Source: Alteromonas sp. KUL49
GTDB taxonomy: Bacteria; Pseudomonadota; Gammaproteobacteria; Enterobacterales; Alteromonadaceae
Reading direction: 5' to 3'
Assembly: GCF_006538345.1 (NCBI RefSeq)
Contig: NZ_BJKL01000001.1
Coordinates: 672,998-736,997, forward strand
Length of the DNA: 64,000 nt
Position numbers and translations under genes: made by a program. Below the pieces are notes generated by a model. That model had not been told where the DNA came from, searched no databases, and saw nothing but the letters and a program-made list of their open reading frames with translations. Positions 9,420 to 21,412 of this stretch are shown here, one piece after another (position 1 is the first letter of the stretch; each line of letters starts with the position of its first letter).

Positions 9420-11078
9420 TTGCTTTTTTCTTTTGACAGCTTTTCAAGCGAATATGATTTAGTGCTAGCTGGAGGCGCGCTCTCAACTTGTTCAAGTTTG
9501 TCCCCACAAAATTGCAAATCATCGGCGCAATTTTCTGATGCTAAAGCCGCTCAATATTACGAGGTTTCTCTTTCATCCCTATCTCGATTGGCCTCATTAG
9601 CAAATAAATTTGATATTGATATTGAATCTCAATATTCATATTTGGTGAATGTTTATTCATCTTTAGGTGAGGTGGTGCTTACCAAAAATCGTCTATTTGA
9701 TGCATTGAATGGCCAAGGGATGTCTGATGATGCTATTCGAGCACTTGCAGATAGCCAGTACTTCCTAATGTTAGATGCACTAGAAAAAGCGCAGTTTGAT
9801 GAAAAAGGCCGACGTCTAACAGAAAAAGTCCAGCTCAATGAGACAGTGAGTCCTTATAGCATTGATATTTATCAACGGTTTATTGCGCTAGCGAAGCAAA
9901 ATACACCCGAGGGACAAGCCACTAAAATTGGTGTAGTTACCGCCTCTTCGAGAGATGCATTTGAAGCCGCCGATTTTTATACGGGAGTTTTTAATCAAAC
10001 AGGCGTCGAGGTCGTTTGGCTTCCGCTGACAGCGGCTTTTCAGGGGGCTTTGGGTGACGAGGCACGTGGGTTCGAAGGCTGTAGTAATCTAGAGAAATAC
10101 CAAGCCGCTCACCAGTTATATGATCGCAAAAGGCTATACCCACAGCGTTTTGAGCGTCAAAACAAATACTGTAAGTCTCCTTCTGAACTCACAAGTCTTA
10201 TAGAAAGTTTAGATGGCCTCTTTTTTAACGGTGGCGATCAATCACGCACTTTGGCTGCACTACAAACGCCGGCCGGCGTTGCCTCTGAGTTCTTCTTGGC
10301 TATAAAGCGTCAATTGGAAAAAGGTGACATAGTGATAGGGGGAACCAGTGCAGGGACTGCGGTACAGGCGGGTGGATTTTGGAAAAATCGCCCCATCCCT
10401 ATGCTGACGAGTGGTCATTCTCGCTCGGCGTTATCTCGAGGCATTTTTTACCTACCTCCACCCTCAGCACGATGTGATGATGGGTCATGTAGTGACTCTT
10501 TGTTGCCGGGAGACATTACCGTGGCAGCTAAGGGTGGTACTGGATTTTTTGATTTTGGGCTTACCGATACACACTTTTCTGAGCGCGATAGGGAAACGCG
10601 ATTAGTCGTTGCTACCGCACTCACTGGACAGCGTTTGGGTTTTGGTGTTGATGAAACCACGGCACTGCTGGTGAAGCTAGACAATGCTAATCCAATGTTT
10701 GAAGTGATAGGTAAAGCTGGCGTGTTTGTTGTTGATATGCATCACGGACAACTTCAACAAAGTAACCAAGATGATGAGGTAAATAGGACACTGGGTGGTT
10801 TAGTGAGCTATTGGCCTAATGGGACGCTCGCAAGGAAAGAGGGGAAACAAATCGAAGTAGAGTTTTCACCGTTAGCGAGCACTGCTCATATCGAATTTGA
10901 GGAAGGGCAGTGGCGTAACGCAACCACGCCATTATGTAAGGGCAAGTCCGAGGTTAATTGGCAACAGTTTGACAATAGGTATGTGTTAAGGACCTCCTCA
11001 GAATCTAAAACAGCGTTATTTGGTTCAGGGTTGTGTGGCTATCACAAGGTGCCTTTTGTGATAACTAACACTTTTTAG
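9420..11078 (+). CDS. Secreted cyanophycinase-family peptidase (S51), N-terminus out of frame
   Basis: Serine peptidase of the cyanophycinase family, which hydrolyses multi-arginyl-polyaspartate to beta-Asp-Arg dipeptides. The open frame has 552 codons. Visible landmarks are YDLVLAGGA (12-20), FFNGGDQSR (268-276), the nucleophile Ser310 in GGTSAGTAVQ, and FGLTDTHFSERDRETR (379-394). It is longer than cytoplasmic cyanophycinases because of a helical insert at about 35-160, as expected of extracellular forms. The frame has no good start: TTG at 9420 lacks a ribosome site. An ATG at 9383 opens a signal-peptide-like MPKKLKNIILQCFAFF in another frame and would join this one if the six-T run at 9423-9428 were one base shorter. 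Either phase variation or a sequencing error is likely. Confidence 0.8.
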   Translation: MLFSFDSFSSEYDLVLAGGALSTCSSLSPQNCKSSAQFSDAKAAQYYEVSLSSLSRLASLANKFDIDIESQYSYLVNVYSSLGEVVLTKNRLFDALNGQGMSDDAIRALADSQYFLMLDALEKAQFDEKGRRLTEKVQLNETVSPYSIDIYQRFIALAKQNTPEGQATKIGVVTASSRDAFEAADFYTGVFNQTGVEVVWLPLTAAFQGALGDEARGFEGCSNLEKYQAAHQLYDRKRLYPQRFERQNKYCKSPSELTSLIESLDGLFFNGGDQSRTLAALQTPAGVASEFFLAIKRQLEKGDIVIGGTSAGTAVQAGGFWKNRPIPMLTSGHSRSALSRGIFYLPPPSARCDDGSCSDSLLPGDITVAAKGGTGFFDFGLTDTHFSERDRETRLVVATALTGQRLGFGVDETTALLVKLDNANPMFEVIGKAGVFVVDMHHGQLQQSNQDDEVNRTLGGLVSYWPNGTLARKEGKQIEVEFSPLASTAHIEFEEGQWRNATTPLCKGKSEVNWQQFDNRYVLRTSSESKTALFGSGLCGYHKVPFVITNTF

Positions 11079-12028
11079 TTGCCACCATAGTAGGCCTCTA
11101 CACGCAGCGCAACGCCAAAACTCGGTTTGAAGTCTTCATCGCGAATAAACAATACAAAGGGCTCTACGTCAAAATAGAGCCACTCTCTCAGTGGGTTGGT
11201 TCGCCATCGCGCACCTGTGTAGACTTCTTGTACTCTATAGTTTGGCTCACTGACGCCTTCGGTGAGGACGTTGTATATCATGGCTTGTTTACTGGATAGC
11301 GGAACAAAATATTGATACTCATGGCGCCAGCGCCAATCGTTAGATTCGTCTCTGTAGTAAAAGCGGGTGTTAAATCTGGATACCTTACCATTGTCATTAT
11401 TGCGCTGAAAAATAGCGCCAATTTCGGCACCAAAGCGGTCTCGCGTGTAGTAGTAAAGTTCGCTGTCATACATAAACGACCAATGATCATTGATGACTTT
11501 GTTGTTTCTGTAGCGCGCTTTGACGTAAAACTGATCTCGTCTGCCAGCACCTACGCGAAATGCAAAGTTTGAATCATCTAATGGTCGATAGCGCAATGAT
11601 ACTGTTGCTCTGTCACCTTGTTCGAAGACTGGTGGGCGAGCAACTTTTACCGCATCATTGATAGCCTCGTCTTCATTGTCGCTCAGTAGTAGATCGACTC
11701 TATCTTTGAGAGCGGGCAATGTGACCCGAATGCGAAATCTAACATCCGTTTGCGAAAAGTCGCGGGTTCTTGGTTCCCAACTAAATGTTATGCGGCCCTC
11801 AGCACGGGCGTCCTGAGTGTCGTCTTGATCATCTGCAAACATGTTGTCGAGGGTGTTTGCAGTAGCATCCATCGATGTGGTGAGACGTGATTGCCATTCG
11901 TCGAACCATTGTCTGGGAGAGGCGTCTTGCTGGTCGGTGGAACTCTCACTACTCGCCTCAGCAGCAGAGCATACATGGTTCGATACCATCGCAAAACATC
12001 CAATGATTACCAGCTTCGAAACTCTCAA
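11075..12028 (-). CDS. Predicted outer-membrane beta-barrel protein, unknown function
   Basis: Not recognised. The 317-residue product has a signal peptide (about 1-23, ending VCSAAEA), a polar acidic linker, and then, from about residue 80, alternating aromatic strands (FRIRVTLPAL, YYYTRDRFGAEIGAIF, WRWRHEYQYFVPL, ending in VALRVEAYYGGN) that suggest an outer-membrane barrel. The start is a TTG with AGGAG eight bases upstream, since no ATG or GTG gives a better signal sequence. Its stop overlaps the stop of the convergent cyanophycinase gene by four bases. A role in the neighbouring peptide-uptake set is possible but not supported by its sequence. Confidence 0.6.
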   Translation of the reverse strand: MRVSKLVIIGCFAMVSNHVCSAAEASSESSTDQQDASPRQWFDEWQSRLTTSMDATANTLDNMFADDQDDTQDARAEGRITFSWEPRTRDFSQTDVRFRIRVTLPALKDRVDLLLSDNEDEAINDAVKVARPPVFEQGDRATVSLRYRPLDDSNFAFRVGAGRRDQFYVKARYRNNKVINDHWSFMYDSELYYYTRDRFGAEIGAIFQRNNDNGKVSRFNTRFYYRDESNDWRWRHEYQYFVPLSSKQAMIYNVLTEGVSEPNYRVQEVYTGARWRTNPLREWLYFDVEPFVLFIRDEDFKPSFGVALRVEAYYGGN

Positions 12029-12297
12029 TATACCGCTCCTGCGTTAACGACCTCACAATGTCAATTTGTGACTCTTTACATTGAGAATGGTCTGTGTACG
12101 CAAAAAGGTCAATGCATTCTTTTCTTCTAGCCCAAGACTAAAAGCACACTTTTTTGTGTCAATACCGTGAAAATTGCGCCAGTCAACTCAGTTCCACTTC
12201 CCATCAAAACAGTGATTACTTATAGTGGAAAATATTCACGTGAAAGCTTGTGCTTGCAATGGCATACTGTGGTTAAAGAAGTCTTAGGGAATTTGCT

Positions 12298-12537
12298 ATG
12301 GGAAATATGGGTTTTTGGCAGCTAGTCATCATTCTAGTGATTGTCGTTTTGTTATTTGGTACCAAGCGATTAAAAGGTATTGGTAGTGATTTAGGTGGAG
12401 CAATCAAAGGCTTCAAAAAAGCGGTAACCGATGAAGAGAAAGACGCTGACTTTTCGTCACAAAAGAAAGTAGAAAATACCGCTGAAAATAGTGCAACTAC
12501 ATCAGCGCCTCAAAGTGAAGTGAAAGATAAGTCTTAA
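12298..12537 (+). CDS. tatA: Sec-independent protein translocase subunit TatA
   Basis: Pore-forming subunit of the twin-arginine translocase, which exports folded proteins across the inner membrane. The 79 residues show the TatA plan: a short N-terminal membrane helix ([21 protein letters not shown]), a hinge with Phe-Gly, an amphipathic helix ([12 protein letters not shown]) and a charged tail. It is first in tatABC; the TAA overlaps the ATG of tatB by one base. The order tatABC, then tatD two genes on, is nearly that of E. coli. Confidence 0.96.
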   Translation: MGNMGFWQLVIILVIVVLLFGTKRLKGIGSDLGGAIKGFKKAVTDEEKDADFSSQKKVENTAENSATTSAPQSEVKDKS

Positions 12538-12836
12538 TGTTTGATATCGGTTTCTGGGAAATCCTTGTCATTAGTGTGCTAGCGCTGCTTATACTTGGGC
12601 CTGAGCGTCTGCCCGGTGCTATCCGCTCTACTATGAAAACCGTGAGAGGTGTTAGAAATGTTGCCTCAGGGTTCAAACAAGAGGTTGAGCATCAATTACG
12701 TGTGCACGAGCTTCATGAAAACTTGAAAAAAGCTGAGCAGCAGGGTCTAAACAACTTGTCACCCGAACTTGAAAAAAGCGTGGACGAGCTAAAGAAAGCC
12801 GCGGAATCAGTTCAAGAACCCTATAAAAAACAATAA
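12537..12836 (+). CDS. tatB: Sec-independent protein translocase subunit TatB
   Basis: TatB, 99 residues, forms the substrate-receptor complex with TatC. It has the short membrane helix FWEILVISVLALLILGPERLPG with the conserved Glu near the start and the GPERLP hinge, then an amphipathic helix and a charged coil. It is shorter than E. coli TatB, which has a longer tail. Translationally coupled to tatA upstream, and its stop is directly followed by the tatC ATG. Confidence 0.95.
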   Translation: MFDIGFWEILVISVLALLILGPERLPGAIRSTMKTVRGVRNVASGFKQEVEHQLRVHELHENLKKAEQQGLNNLSPELEKSVDELKKAAESVQEPYKKQ

Positions 12837-13595
12837 ATGTCAGATACTAATACACTTATCTCTCACCTAGTTGAGCTGCGAAGTCGAGTGCTCAAAGCAT
12901 TGCTGAGCGTTTTTGTTGTGTTCGCTTGCTTGGCGTATTTTTCTCAGGATTTGTACCAGCTTCTGGCAATGCCATTACTCGAAGCACTACCTGATAATGC
13001 AACCATGATAGCTACCGATGTTGCATCGCCATTCTTTGCACCGTTTAAACTTACACTCGTCTTGTCTTTCTTCATTGCAATCCCCTACGTACTTTATCAA
13101 GTGTGGGGATTTGTAGCGCCTGGTCTCTATCGCAACGAAAAGAAGCTGGTGGCCCCCTTATTGTTGTCTAGTACTTTGCTATTCTACTTGGGAATTGCAT
13201 TTGCTTATTTTGTGGTTTTTCCCGTGGTGTTTGCGTTTTTCTCAAGCGTTGCTCCAGAGGGAGTGACGATGAGCACAGATATTTCCAGTTACCTCAATTT
13301 TGTATTGAAACTGTTTTTTGCTTTTGGTGTCTCATTCGAGATTCCCATTGCAATAGTTCTACTGTGTTGGACGGGTGTGACTGACGCCGCATCACTAAGA
13401 GAGAAGCGCCCTTATGTATTTGTAGGCGCTTTTGTTGTGGGTATGTTGCTAACGCCGCCCGATGTGATATCTCAGACGTTGTTAGCCATTCCAATGTGGT
13501 TGCTGTTTGAGATAGGGATCATTGTTGGTAGTGTTTATGCGGGCAGAAACAAACAGGAAGATGAAGAAACTCCTGACGAGCCAGCAAATTCTTAA
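12837..13595 (+). CDS. tatC: Sec-independent protein translocase subunit TatC
   Basis: TatC, 252 residues, six membrane helices, the core of the twin-arginine signal-peptide receptor. The conserved N-terminal [12 protein letters not shown] motif, the FxxPF-like periplasmic loop ([12 protein letters not shown]), [15 protein letters not shown] and [23 protein letters not shown] are all present. The tail is acidic. There is no spacer to tatB, consistent with one transcript tatA-tatB-tatC. Confidence 0.97.
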   Translation: MSDTNTLISHLVELRSRVLKALLSVFVVFACLAYFSQDLYQLLAMPLLEALPDNATMIATDVASPFFAPFKLTLVLSFFIAIPYVLYQVWGFVAPGLYRNEKKLVAPLLLSSTLLFYLGIAFAYFVVFPVVFAFFSSVAPEGVTMSTDISSYLNFVLKLFFAFGVSFEIPIAIVLLCWTGVTDAASLREKRPYVFVGAFVVGMLLTPPDVISQTLLAIPMWLLFEIGIIVGSVYAGRNKQEDEETPDEPANS

Positions 13596-13627
13596 CTCAC
13601 GAATAAAATAATTAAAAAGGTAATAAA

Positions 13628-14182
13628 ATGAAGTTTTCAGCATTGCGCGTAGTGGTAGGCGTATTTTCATTGGCAATTGGGAGTCAAGTGAGTGCAGAAA
13701 CCATCGGTGAAGCTCTGTCAAAATGTAGTGCAACAGAAAATAGTCTTCAGCGTTTGGTGTGCTACGACCGCGTTGTGAAAGATATGAATCAATACGAAGG
13801 TTTGGATACAGAAGCCGCTCGTACCATTACTGCATCACCAGTTTATACGCCAGTTGCACCACAAAGGCCTTTACCACAACAACCTAGCGTAGCTCAGCGC
13901 CCAGCGCCGCCCTCTGAGCAGGACGAATTTGGCCTAGAGCACAAACGCGATACTGACGAGATGGCTCAAGGTCAATCAAGCGTCATTGCTCAGGTAAAGA
14001 AAAACGCGTATAGAAAATATGAATTTACGTTGAATAACGGACAGGTTTGGCGTCAAACAGACGACAGCTCCATCAAATTGGAAGAGGGGATTGCCGTTCA
14101 GATTGAACGTGGTGTTCTGGGATCATTCTTCCTGTCAATTGATGGTTTGAACAAGCGCATGCGAGTGAAGCGAATAAAGTAA
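13628..14182 (+). CDS. Secreted protein of unknown function
   Basis: Not assigned. The 184 residues begin with a signal peptide (about 1-24, ending SQVSAET) followed by a short Cys-containing motif, CSATENSLQRLVCYDRVV, that resembles the N-terminus of proteins annotated as type VI secretion-associated or as periplasmic and of unknown role. A Pro/Gln-rich linker (about 75-105) leads to a small beta-rich C-terminal domain (about 120-184). It sits between tatC and tatD, one base before the tatD ATG region, so it is probably co-transcribed. No type VI genes are nearby, which argues against that role. Confidence 0.6.
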   Translation: MKFSALRVVVGVFSLAIGSQVSAETIGEALSKCSATENSLQRLVCYDRVVKDMNQYEGLDTEAARTITASPVYTPVAPQRPLPQQPSVAQRPAPPSEQDEFGLEHKRDTDEMAQGQSSVIAQVKKNAYRKYEFTLNNGQVWRQTDDSSIKLEEGIAVQIERGVLGSFFLSIDGLNKRMRVKRIK

Positions 14183-14183
14183 T

Positions 14184-14960
14184 ATGGCATGGTTTGACGC
14201 TGGCGTTAACTTACTCGACCCAAGGTTCGAGCAAGATGCTGTCATAGAGCGAGCATTGAATGCTGGCGTGTCAAAATTGTGTGTGATTACCACCAATCCG
14301 AAAGAGTGGGAAAACGCACAGTTGCTATATCAAAAGTACCCCAATTACCTCTGCTACACATTGGGCGTTCACCCGCATTACGCCAAAGATGTAAACGAGA
14401 GTGATTTTATAAACTTACGCAGTATGCTTAACGCCCCAGGTGTTGTTGCTGTGGGAGAATGTGGTCTCGACTTTAATCGCAACTTTTCTCCGCAAGATGT
14501 TCAAATTGATGTATTTCGACAACAACTACGACTGGCAAATGAGGTTGGGTTACCCGTTTATCTACACGAGCGAGATGCATTTGAACAACAGTGCTTGTGC
14601 TTGAAGGAAATACCGCCTCAATTCGGAGGAATCGCTCACTGTTTTACGGGAACAAAAGCGCAGCTTGAACACTACGTGAATCTGGGGTTGTATGTTGGAA
14701 TTACTGGGTGGCTTTGTGATGACAAGCGGGGAGAATCACTGAGAGACGCCGTTACTGCGCTACCCATAGAGCGATTGATACTGGAGACAGATGGACCCTA
14801 TTTGTTTCCCAAAACACTGCGACCTCGCAAACGGAATAACGAGCCGTGCAATATCCCTCATATCGGAGAATATGTTGCATCACAATTAGACGTGGCACCA
14901 TCGGCTATAATGGAATCTAGCTACCACAACACTTGTCGTTTATTTAACATCACTGACTGA
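14184..14960 (+). CDS. tatD: TatD-family metal-dependent DNase
   Basis: TatD, 258 residues, a TIM-barrel metallo-hydrolase with 3'-5' exonuclease activity in E. coli, linked to repair and to Tat quality control. Metal-site motifs are all present: GVNLLDPRF near the N-terminus, GVHPH, GECGLDFNRNFS, LHERDA, HCFTG and ETDGPYLFP. Length and motif order match E. coli TatD. The gene directly follows the secreted protein and precedes a diguanylate cyclase gene by five bases. Confidence 0.93.
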   Translation: MAWFDAGVNLLDPRFEQDAVIERALNAGVSKLCVITTNPKEWENAQLLYQKYPNYLCYTLGVHPHYAKDVNESDFINLRSMLNAPGVVAVGECGLDFNRNFSPQDVQIDVFRQQLRLANEVGLPVYLHERDAFEQQCLCLKEIPPQFGGIAHCFTGTKAQLEHYVNLGLYVGITGWLCDDKRGESLRDAVTALPIERLILETDGPYLFPKTLRPRKRNNEPCNIPHIGEYVASQLDVAPSAIMESSYHNTCRLFNITD

Positions 14961-14965
14961 GTTGT

Positions 14966-17855
<2,890 letters not shown>

Positions 17856-17861
17856 CAATAA

Positions 17862-17888
17862 AAAAGCCGTGATGAGTTATCACGGCTT
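17862..17888. terminator. Bidirectional intrinsic terminator between hemB and gppA
   Basis: AAAGCCGTGAT and ATCACGGCTTT form an 11-bp stem with a five-base loop. The left arm is preceded by further A and the right arm ends in T, so it can end transcripts from both hemB (+) and gppA (-). Confidence 0.88.
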
Positions 17889-17925
17889 TGTACTCTTCTA
17901 ATTCCGTTTGTTCAATCCATTGTCA

Positions 17926-19437
17926 CTAAATGCAGTGTAACTCCCACCCGGCTTTGTGTTGAAGCCAGGTTTCGTTGGCAAGCTCTGCGTTTATCAGTGG
18001 ATGTGCTTTCAACCAGCCGTCGGGGAACTCGAGTGTCCAGTCGTTTCCGTCACAACGCAAACTAACGGTTGGTATGTGTTTGTTCTGACGACGTAAACAC
18101 AGGACTACCGACAGGCGTAATATACGTAACAAACTGATAAGCATGGGCTGTGAATCACTATGATACTTGCTGAACAGCTCGCTTGAAATATCCATTCGAT
18201 GTTGCGATATGATGTCTTTAATCGCAGCGCGCTGTAGCTTGGTATAACCCGGCAAATCAATATGAGACAAGATATAAGCACCGTGTTCGTGGTGGCGCTT
18301 GTACTCAATATGAAGGCCAATTTCATGCAGTGTTGCCGCCGCACCGAGGATGGCCTCAGTGTCTAAATGACAAATATTTTGCTGAGAACACAGCTGGTGA
18401 CAAAGGGTCAGCGCCGTATGTGCCACTGAGTTGGCGTGGGTTTTGTCGATATGATAACGGCTGATTGTCTGATTTAACGTCTGTTCGCGTCGATCATTTT
18501 CTTGCAGGTTATCCAACATACCATAGATTAACCCCTCGCGAAGTGCGCCACCTGAGATATTCATACTCTCTATTTGTAGGGTCTCGAATAGACTGATAAG
18601 AATGGCCAAACCCGAAGGGAATATAGCTTTGCGGTTATCCTCGAGTCCTTCGATATGCAAGTTATCAATGTGTGCACAATCGATGCATTGATCTCTCAAG
18701 TGGTACAAATAATCAATGCGAATAGCGTCGCTAATACCTTGGGCAACCAAAATCTCTGTAATAGCTTGTGGTGTGCCTGAGGCACCTAGACAATTTTCCC
18801 AATCAAAACACAGGTATGCATCTGCTACTGGCATGAGCAGTGTTTCTGCCGCGTTTTTAGCTGCTTCAAAGTTCTCTCTGGATATTACGCCGCCTGCAAA
18901 GTGGTGCTCCATAAAGGTCACGCAGCCCATGTCTAGACTCTTTAGATGGATTGGCTGCATGTCATTGCCAATTATAATTTCGGTGCTTGCGCCACCGATG
19001 TCTATGACCAAGCTATTACCTTGATTTGCCGAGGTGTAGGCTACGCCAAGATATATTTGACGCGCTTCCTCTTCGCCGCTAATTACTTCGATCTTGTGTT
19101 GAAGAATATCCTCAGCTTTCTTAATGAACTCGTGAGCATTGGTGGCTAATCGCAATGTAGCAGTAGCGACGACTTTAATATTGGAACAAGGAATGTCCTG
19201 CAGGCGTTCAGCAAAGGTCGCTAAACACTTCCAACCACGCTCCATACTCGATTCGTCGAGCACAAGTTGTTCGTCCAAGCCTGCGGCCAGACGGACTTTT
19301 TGCTTAACTTTGCCGATGATTTGTACGCTACCGTTCACTACATGAACTACCACCATGTGGAAGCTATTTGAGCCTAAATCAACGGCAGCGTAATATTCGC
19401 CGAAATTTTGTGGGTCGTTTTTGTGTTTTGCCTGCAT
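17926..19437 (-). CDS. gppA: Ppx/GppA family phosphatase (pppGpp 5'-phosphohydrolase)
   Basis: A 503-residue member of the exopolyphosphatase/guanosine pentaphosphatase family with the ASKHA nucleotide-binding fold. The phosphate motifs AAVDLGSNSFHMVV (about 16-29) and LVIDIGGASTEIIIG (about 142-156) are clear, and a C-terminal HD-like helical domain with HEIGLHIEYKRHHEHG follows. GppA is preferred over Ppx because it lies just downstream of rhlB on the same strand, as in E. coli; family members overlap in activity. Converts pppGpp to ppGpp and so tunes the stringent response. Confidence 0.88.
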   Translation of the reverse strand: MQAKHKNDPQNFGEYYAAVDLGSNSFHMVVVHVVNGSVQIIGKVKQKVRLAAGLDEQLVLDESSMERGWKCLATFAERLQDIPCSNIKVVATATLRLATNAHEFIKKAEDILQHKIEVISGEEEARQIYLGVAYTSANQGNSLVIDIGGASTEIIIGNDMQPIHLKSLDMGCVTFMEHHFAGGVISRENFEAAKNAAETLLMPVADAYLCFDWENCLGASGTPQAITEILVAQGISDAIRIDYLYHLRDQCIDCAHIDNLHIEGLEDNRKAIFPSGLAILISLFETLQIESMNISGGALREGLIYGMLDNLQENDRREQTLNQTISRYHIDKTHANSVAHTALTLCHQLCSQQNICHLDTEAILGAAATLHEIGLHIEYKRHHEHGAYILSHIDLPGYTKLQRAAIKDIISQHRMDISSELFSKYHSDSQPMLISLLRILRLSVVLCLRRQNKHIPTVSLRCDGNDWTLEFPDGWLKAHPLINAELANETWLQHKAGWELHCI

Positions 19438-19448
19438 AGATCTTTTAA

Positions 19449-20732
19449 TTATTGTTGTTGATTACCACGTCCGCTTGGTTTGCCTCTGCCTTTTCCTCTG
19501 CGGTTCGAGTTCCGGTTGTTTGGCGTACGGCGTCGACGAGGTTTTGGTACTTTTACGTCGTCGAGCAACGCATTACGATCATAATCGGTAACGGGAATAG
19601 CGTGTTGAACGTACTGTTCAATTGCCGGTAAATTCAACGCGTACTTTTCACACGCAAAGCTAATAGCGGTTCCGCTTTGTCCAGCACGACCGGTTCTACC
19701 TATCCTGTGAACATAATCTTCAGCATCGTCGGGCAAGTCGTAGTTAAATACATGTGTTACTGCGTCGATATGCAGGCCACGAGCAGCAACGTCAGTCGCC
19801 ACTAATATATCCAAGTGGCCATTGGTAAACTCCTCGAGAATGCTCAAGCGTTTTTTCTGTGGCACGTCGCCGCTAAGTAACCCTACGCGATGCCCATCAG
19901 CAGACAACCAATCGGTCACTCTTTCACAACTCGTCTTTGTATTGGCGAAAACAATCGCTTTTTCCGGCCACTCTTCTTCTAACAGTGTAAGAAGTAAAAG
20001 CATTTTGTCATCATCTGACGGATAGAAAAGCTCTTCCGACACTCGACTTGCCGTTTTTTGCTCGGGCGCCACTTGTACATGAGTGGGATTATTCATATGT
20101 TCATAGGCGAGCTCTTGAACGCGATAGCTCAAGGTAGCAGAGAACAACATACTCAAGCGTTCAGTGGCGGGAGGCATCTTTCTGAACATGTAGCGAATGT
20201 CTTTAATGAAGCCTAAGTCGAACATACGATCCGCTTCATCAAGTACAGCCACTTGAATATTTTTCAGCGTAAATACACCCTGTTTGTAATAATCTAAGAT
20301 GCGCCCTGTGGTGCCGATAATAATATCTACACCTTCTTCTAAAGTTTCGCGTTGACTTTGGTAACCTTCGCCCCCATATATCAATCCAACCGACAAACCG
20401 GTGTGATCGCTGAGTGGTTTAGCGTCGTTAAATATCTGCACCGCGAGTTCACGGGTAGGTGCCATAATAATGGCTTTAGGGCCTGCTTGGTTATCAACGC
20501 TACCCTCTGACGCCTTCGTCAGCAGATAGTGGTAGGTTGCGACCAAGAATGCCATAGTTTTACCGGTACCGGTTTGTGCTTGACCTGCAATATCCAGCCC
20601 CTCAAGAAGGGGAGGAAGCGCCAATGCTTGAATTGGCGTACAGTGGGTAAAATTTGCTGCCTTTAGGGCATCGACTACCTTTGTATTAATAGGTAAGTCA
20701 GAAAAGTGAGTTTCAGTTAAGTGAGTAGGCAT
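19449..20732 (-). CDS. rhlB: ATP-dependent RNA helicase RhlB
   Basis: DEAD-box helicase, 427 residues, a partner of RNase E in the E. coli degradosome. Visible motifs are the Q motif with [13 protein letters not shown], Walker [13 protein letters not shown] in [29 protein letters not shown] and [10 protein letters not shown]. The C-terminus is a basic Arg/Gly-rich tail, as in RhlB, probably an RNA contact. It is divergent from trxA-rho, as in enterobacteria, and 11 bases upstream of gppA in the same transcript. That position separates it from other DEAD-box paralogues. Confidence 0.94.
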   Translation of the reverse strand: MPTHLTETHFSDLPINTKVVDALKAANFTHCTPIQALALPPLLEGLDIAGQAQTGTGKTMAFLVATYHYLLTKASEGSVDNQAGPKAIIMAPTRELAVQIFNDAKPLSDHTGLSVGLIYGGEGYQSQRETLEEGVDIIIGTTGRILDYYKQGVFTLKNIQVAVLDEADRMFDLGFIKDIRYMFRKMPPATERLSMLFSATLSYRVQELAYEHMNNPTHVQVAPEQKTASRVSEELFYPSDDDKMLLLLTLLEEEWPEKAIVFANTKTSCERVTDWLSADGHRVGLLSGDVPQKKRLSILEEFTNGHLDILVATDVAARGLHIDAVTHVFNYDLPDDAEDYVHRIGRTGRAGQSGTAISFACEKYALNLPAIEQYVQHAIPVTDYDRNALLDDVKVPKPRRRRTPNNRNSNRRGKGRGKPSGRGNQQQ

Positions 20733-20832
20733 AGCTTATAGCTTATCAGTGCTTGCATTAAAAAACAGTTTCTATATAACACTTATGGTAGAGCTGAAAC
20801 AAATCAGCGACAGACCAATAATGGAGAAAAGA

Positions 20833-21159
20833 ATGAGCGACAAAATTATCCAGCTAACTGACGATAAATTCGAAGCAGATGTTATCAATGCTGACGGTCC
20901 TGTACTGGTTGACTTCTGGGCTGAATGGTGTGGCCCGTGTAAAATGATCGCCCCAATCTTGGAAGAAGTTGCGACCGAGTTTGAAGGCAAGTTAACAGTT
21001 GGAAAGTTGAATGTCGATGAAAATAACGAAACTCCACCGAAATATGGTATTCGTGGCATCCCAACACTGCTTCTTTTTAAAAATGGTAGCGTAGCGGCAA
21101 CAAAAGTTGGTGCATTGTCAAAAACTCAACTTACTGAGTTTTTAGCTGAGCACATTTAA
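20833..21159 (+). CDS. trxA: Thioredoxin 1
   Basis: Cytoplasmic thioredoxin, 108 residues, reducing disulfides with electrons from thioredoxin reductase. The active site [10 protein letters not shown] and the cis-proline loop ([11 protein letters not shown]) are canonical. The ATG at 20833 has GGAG six to seven bases upstream and gives the family length; an upstream in-frame start would add 28 unneeded residues. A terminator lies between trxA and rho. Confidence 0.97.
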   Translation: MSDKIIQLTDDKFEADVINADGPVLVDFWAEWCGPCKMIAPILEEVATEFEGKLTVGKLNVDENNETPPKYGIRGIPTLLLFKNGSVAATKVGALSKTQLTEFLAEHI

Positions 21160-21171
21160 AAATGAATGAAG

Positions 21172-21208
21172 CGAGCGAAACGCTATCAACCTCGGTTTCG
21201 CTCGTTTT
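21172..21208 (+). terminator. Intrinsic terminator after trxA
   Basis: CGAGCGAAAC (21172-21181) pairs with GTTTCGCTCG (21195-21204) across a 13-base loop and is followed by TTTT. It separates the trxA message from rho. Confidence 0.8.
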
Positions 21209-21412
21209 ATCGCACACCTGCGTCAGTTTGGAAAATACTCATTTTTTTAACATTTGTATTTTGATTTGCTGGACGTTGGTTAAATATAGTGCTACCTTTC
21301 TCTTAGCTCATACCTGAGCCGATTTCTGCATAACCCGAATCTGGGCTACTAATCAATTCAAACATAACGTAGAGACGAACAGTCGCTTCATCAAGCACAA
21401 AGACCCACCAGT

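Noticed and set aside
13628..14182. Type VI secretion component
   Set aside because: Only a short Cys motif is reminiscent; no type VI gene is in the window and the neighbours are tat genes.
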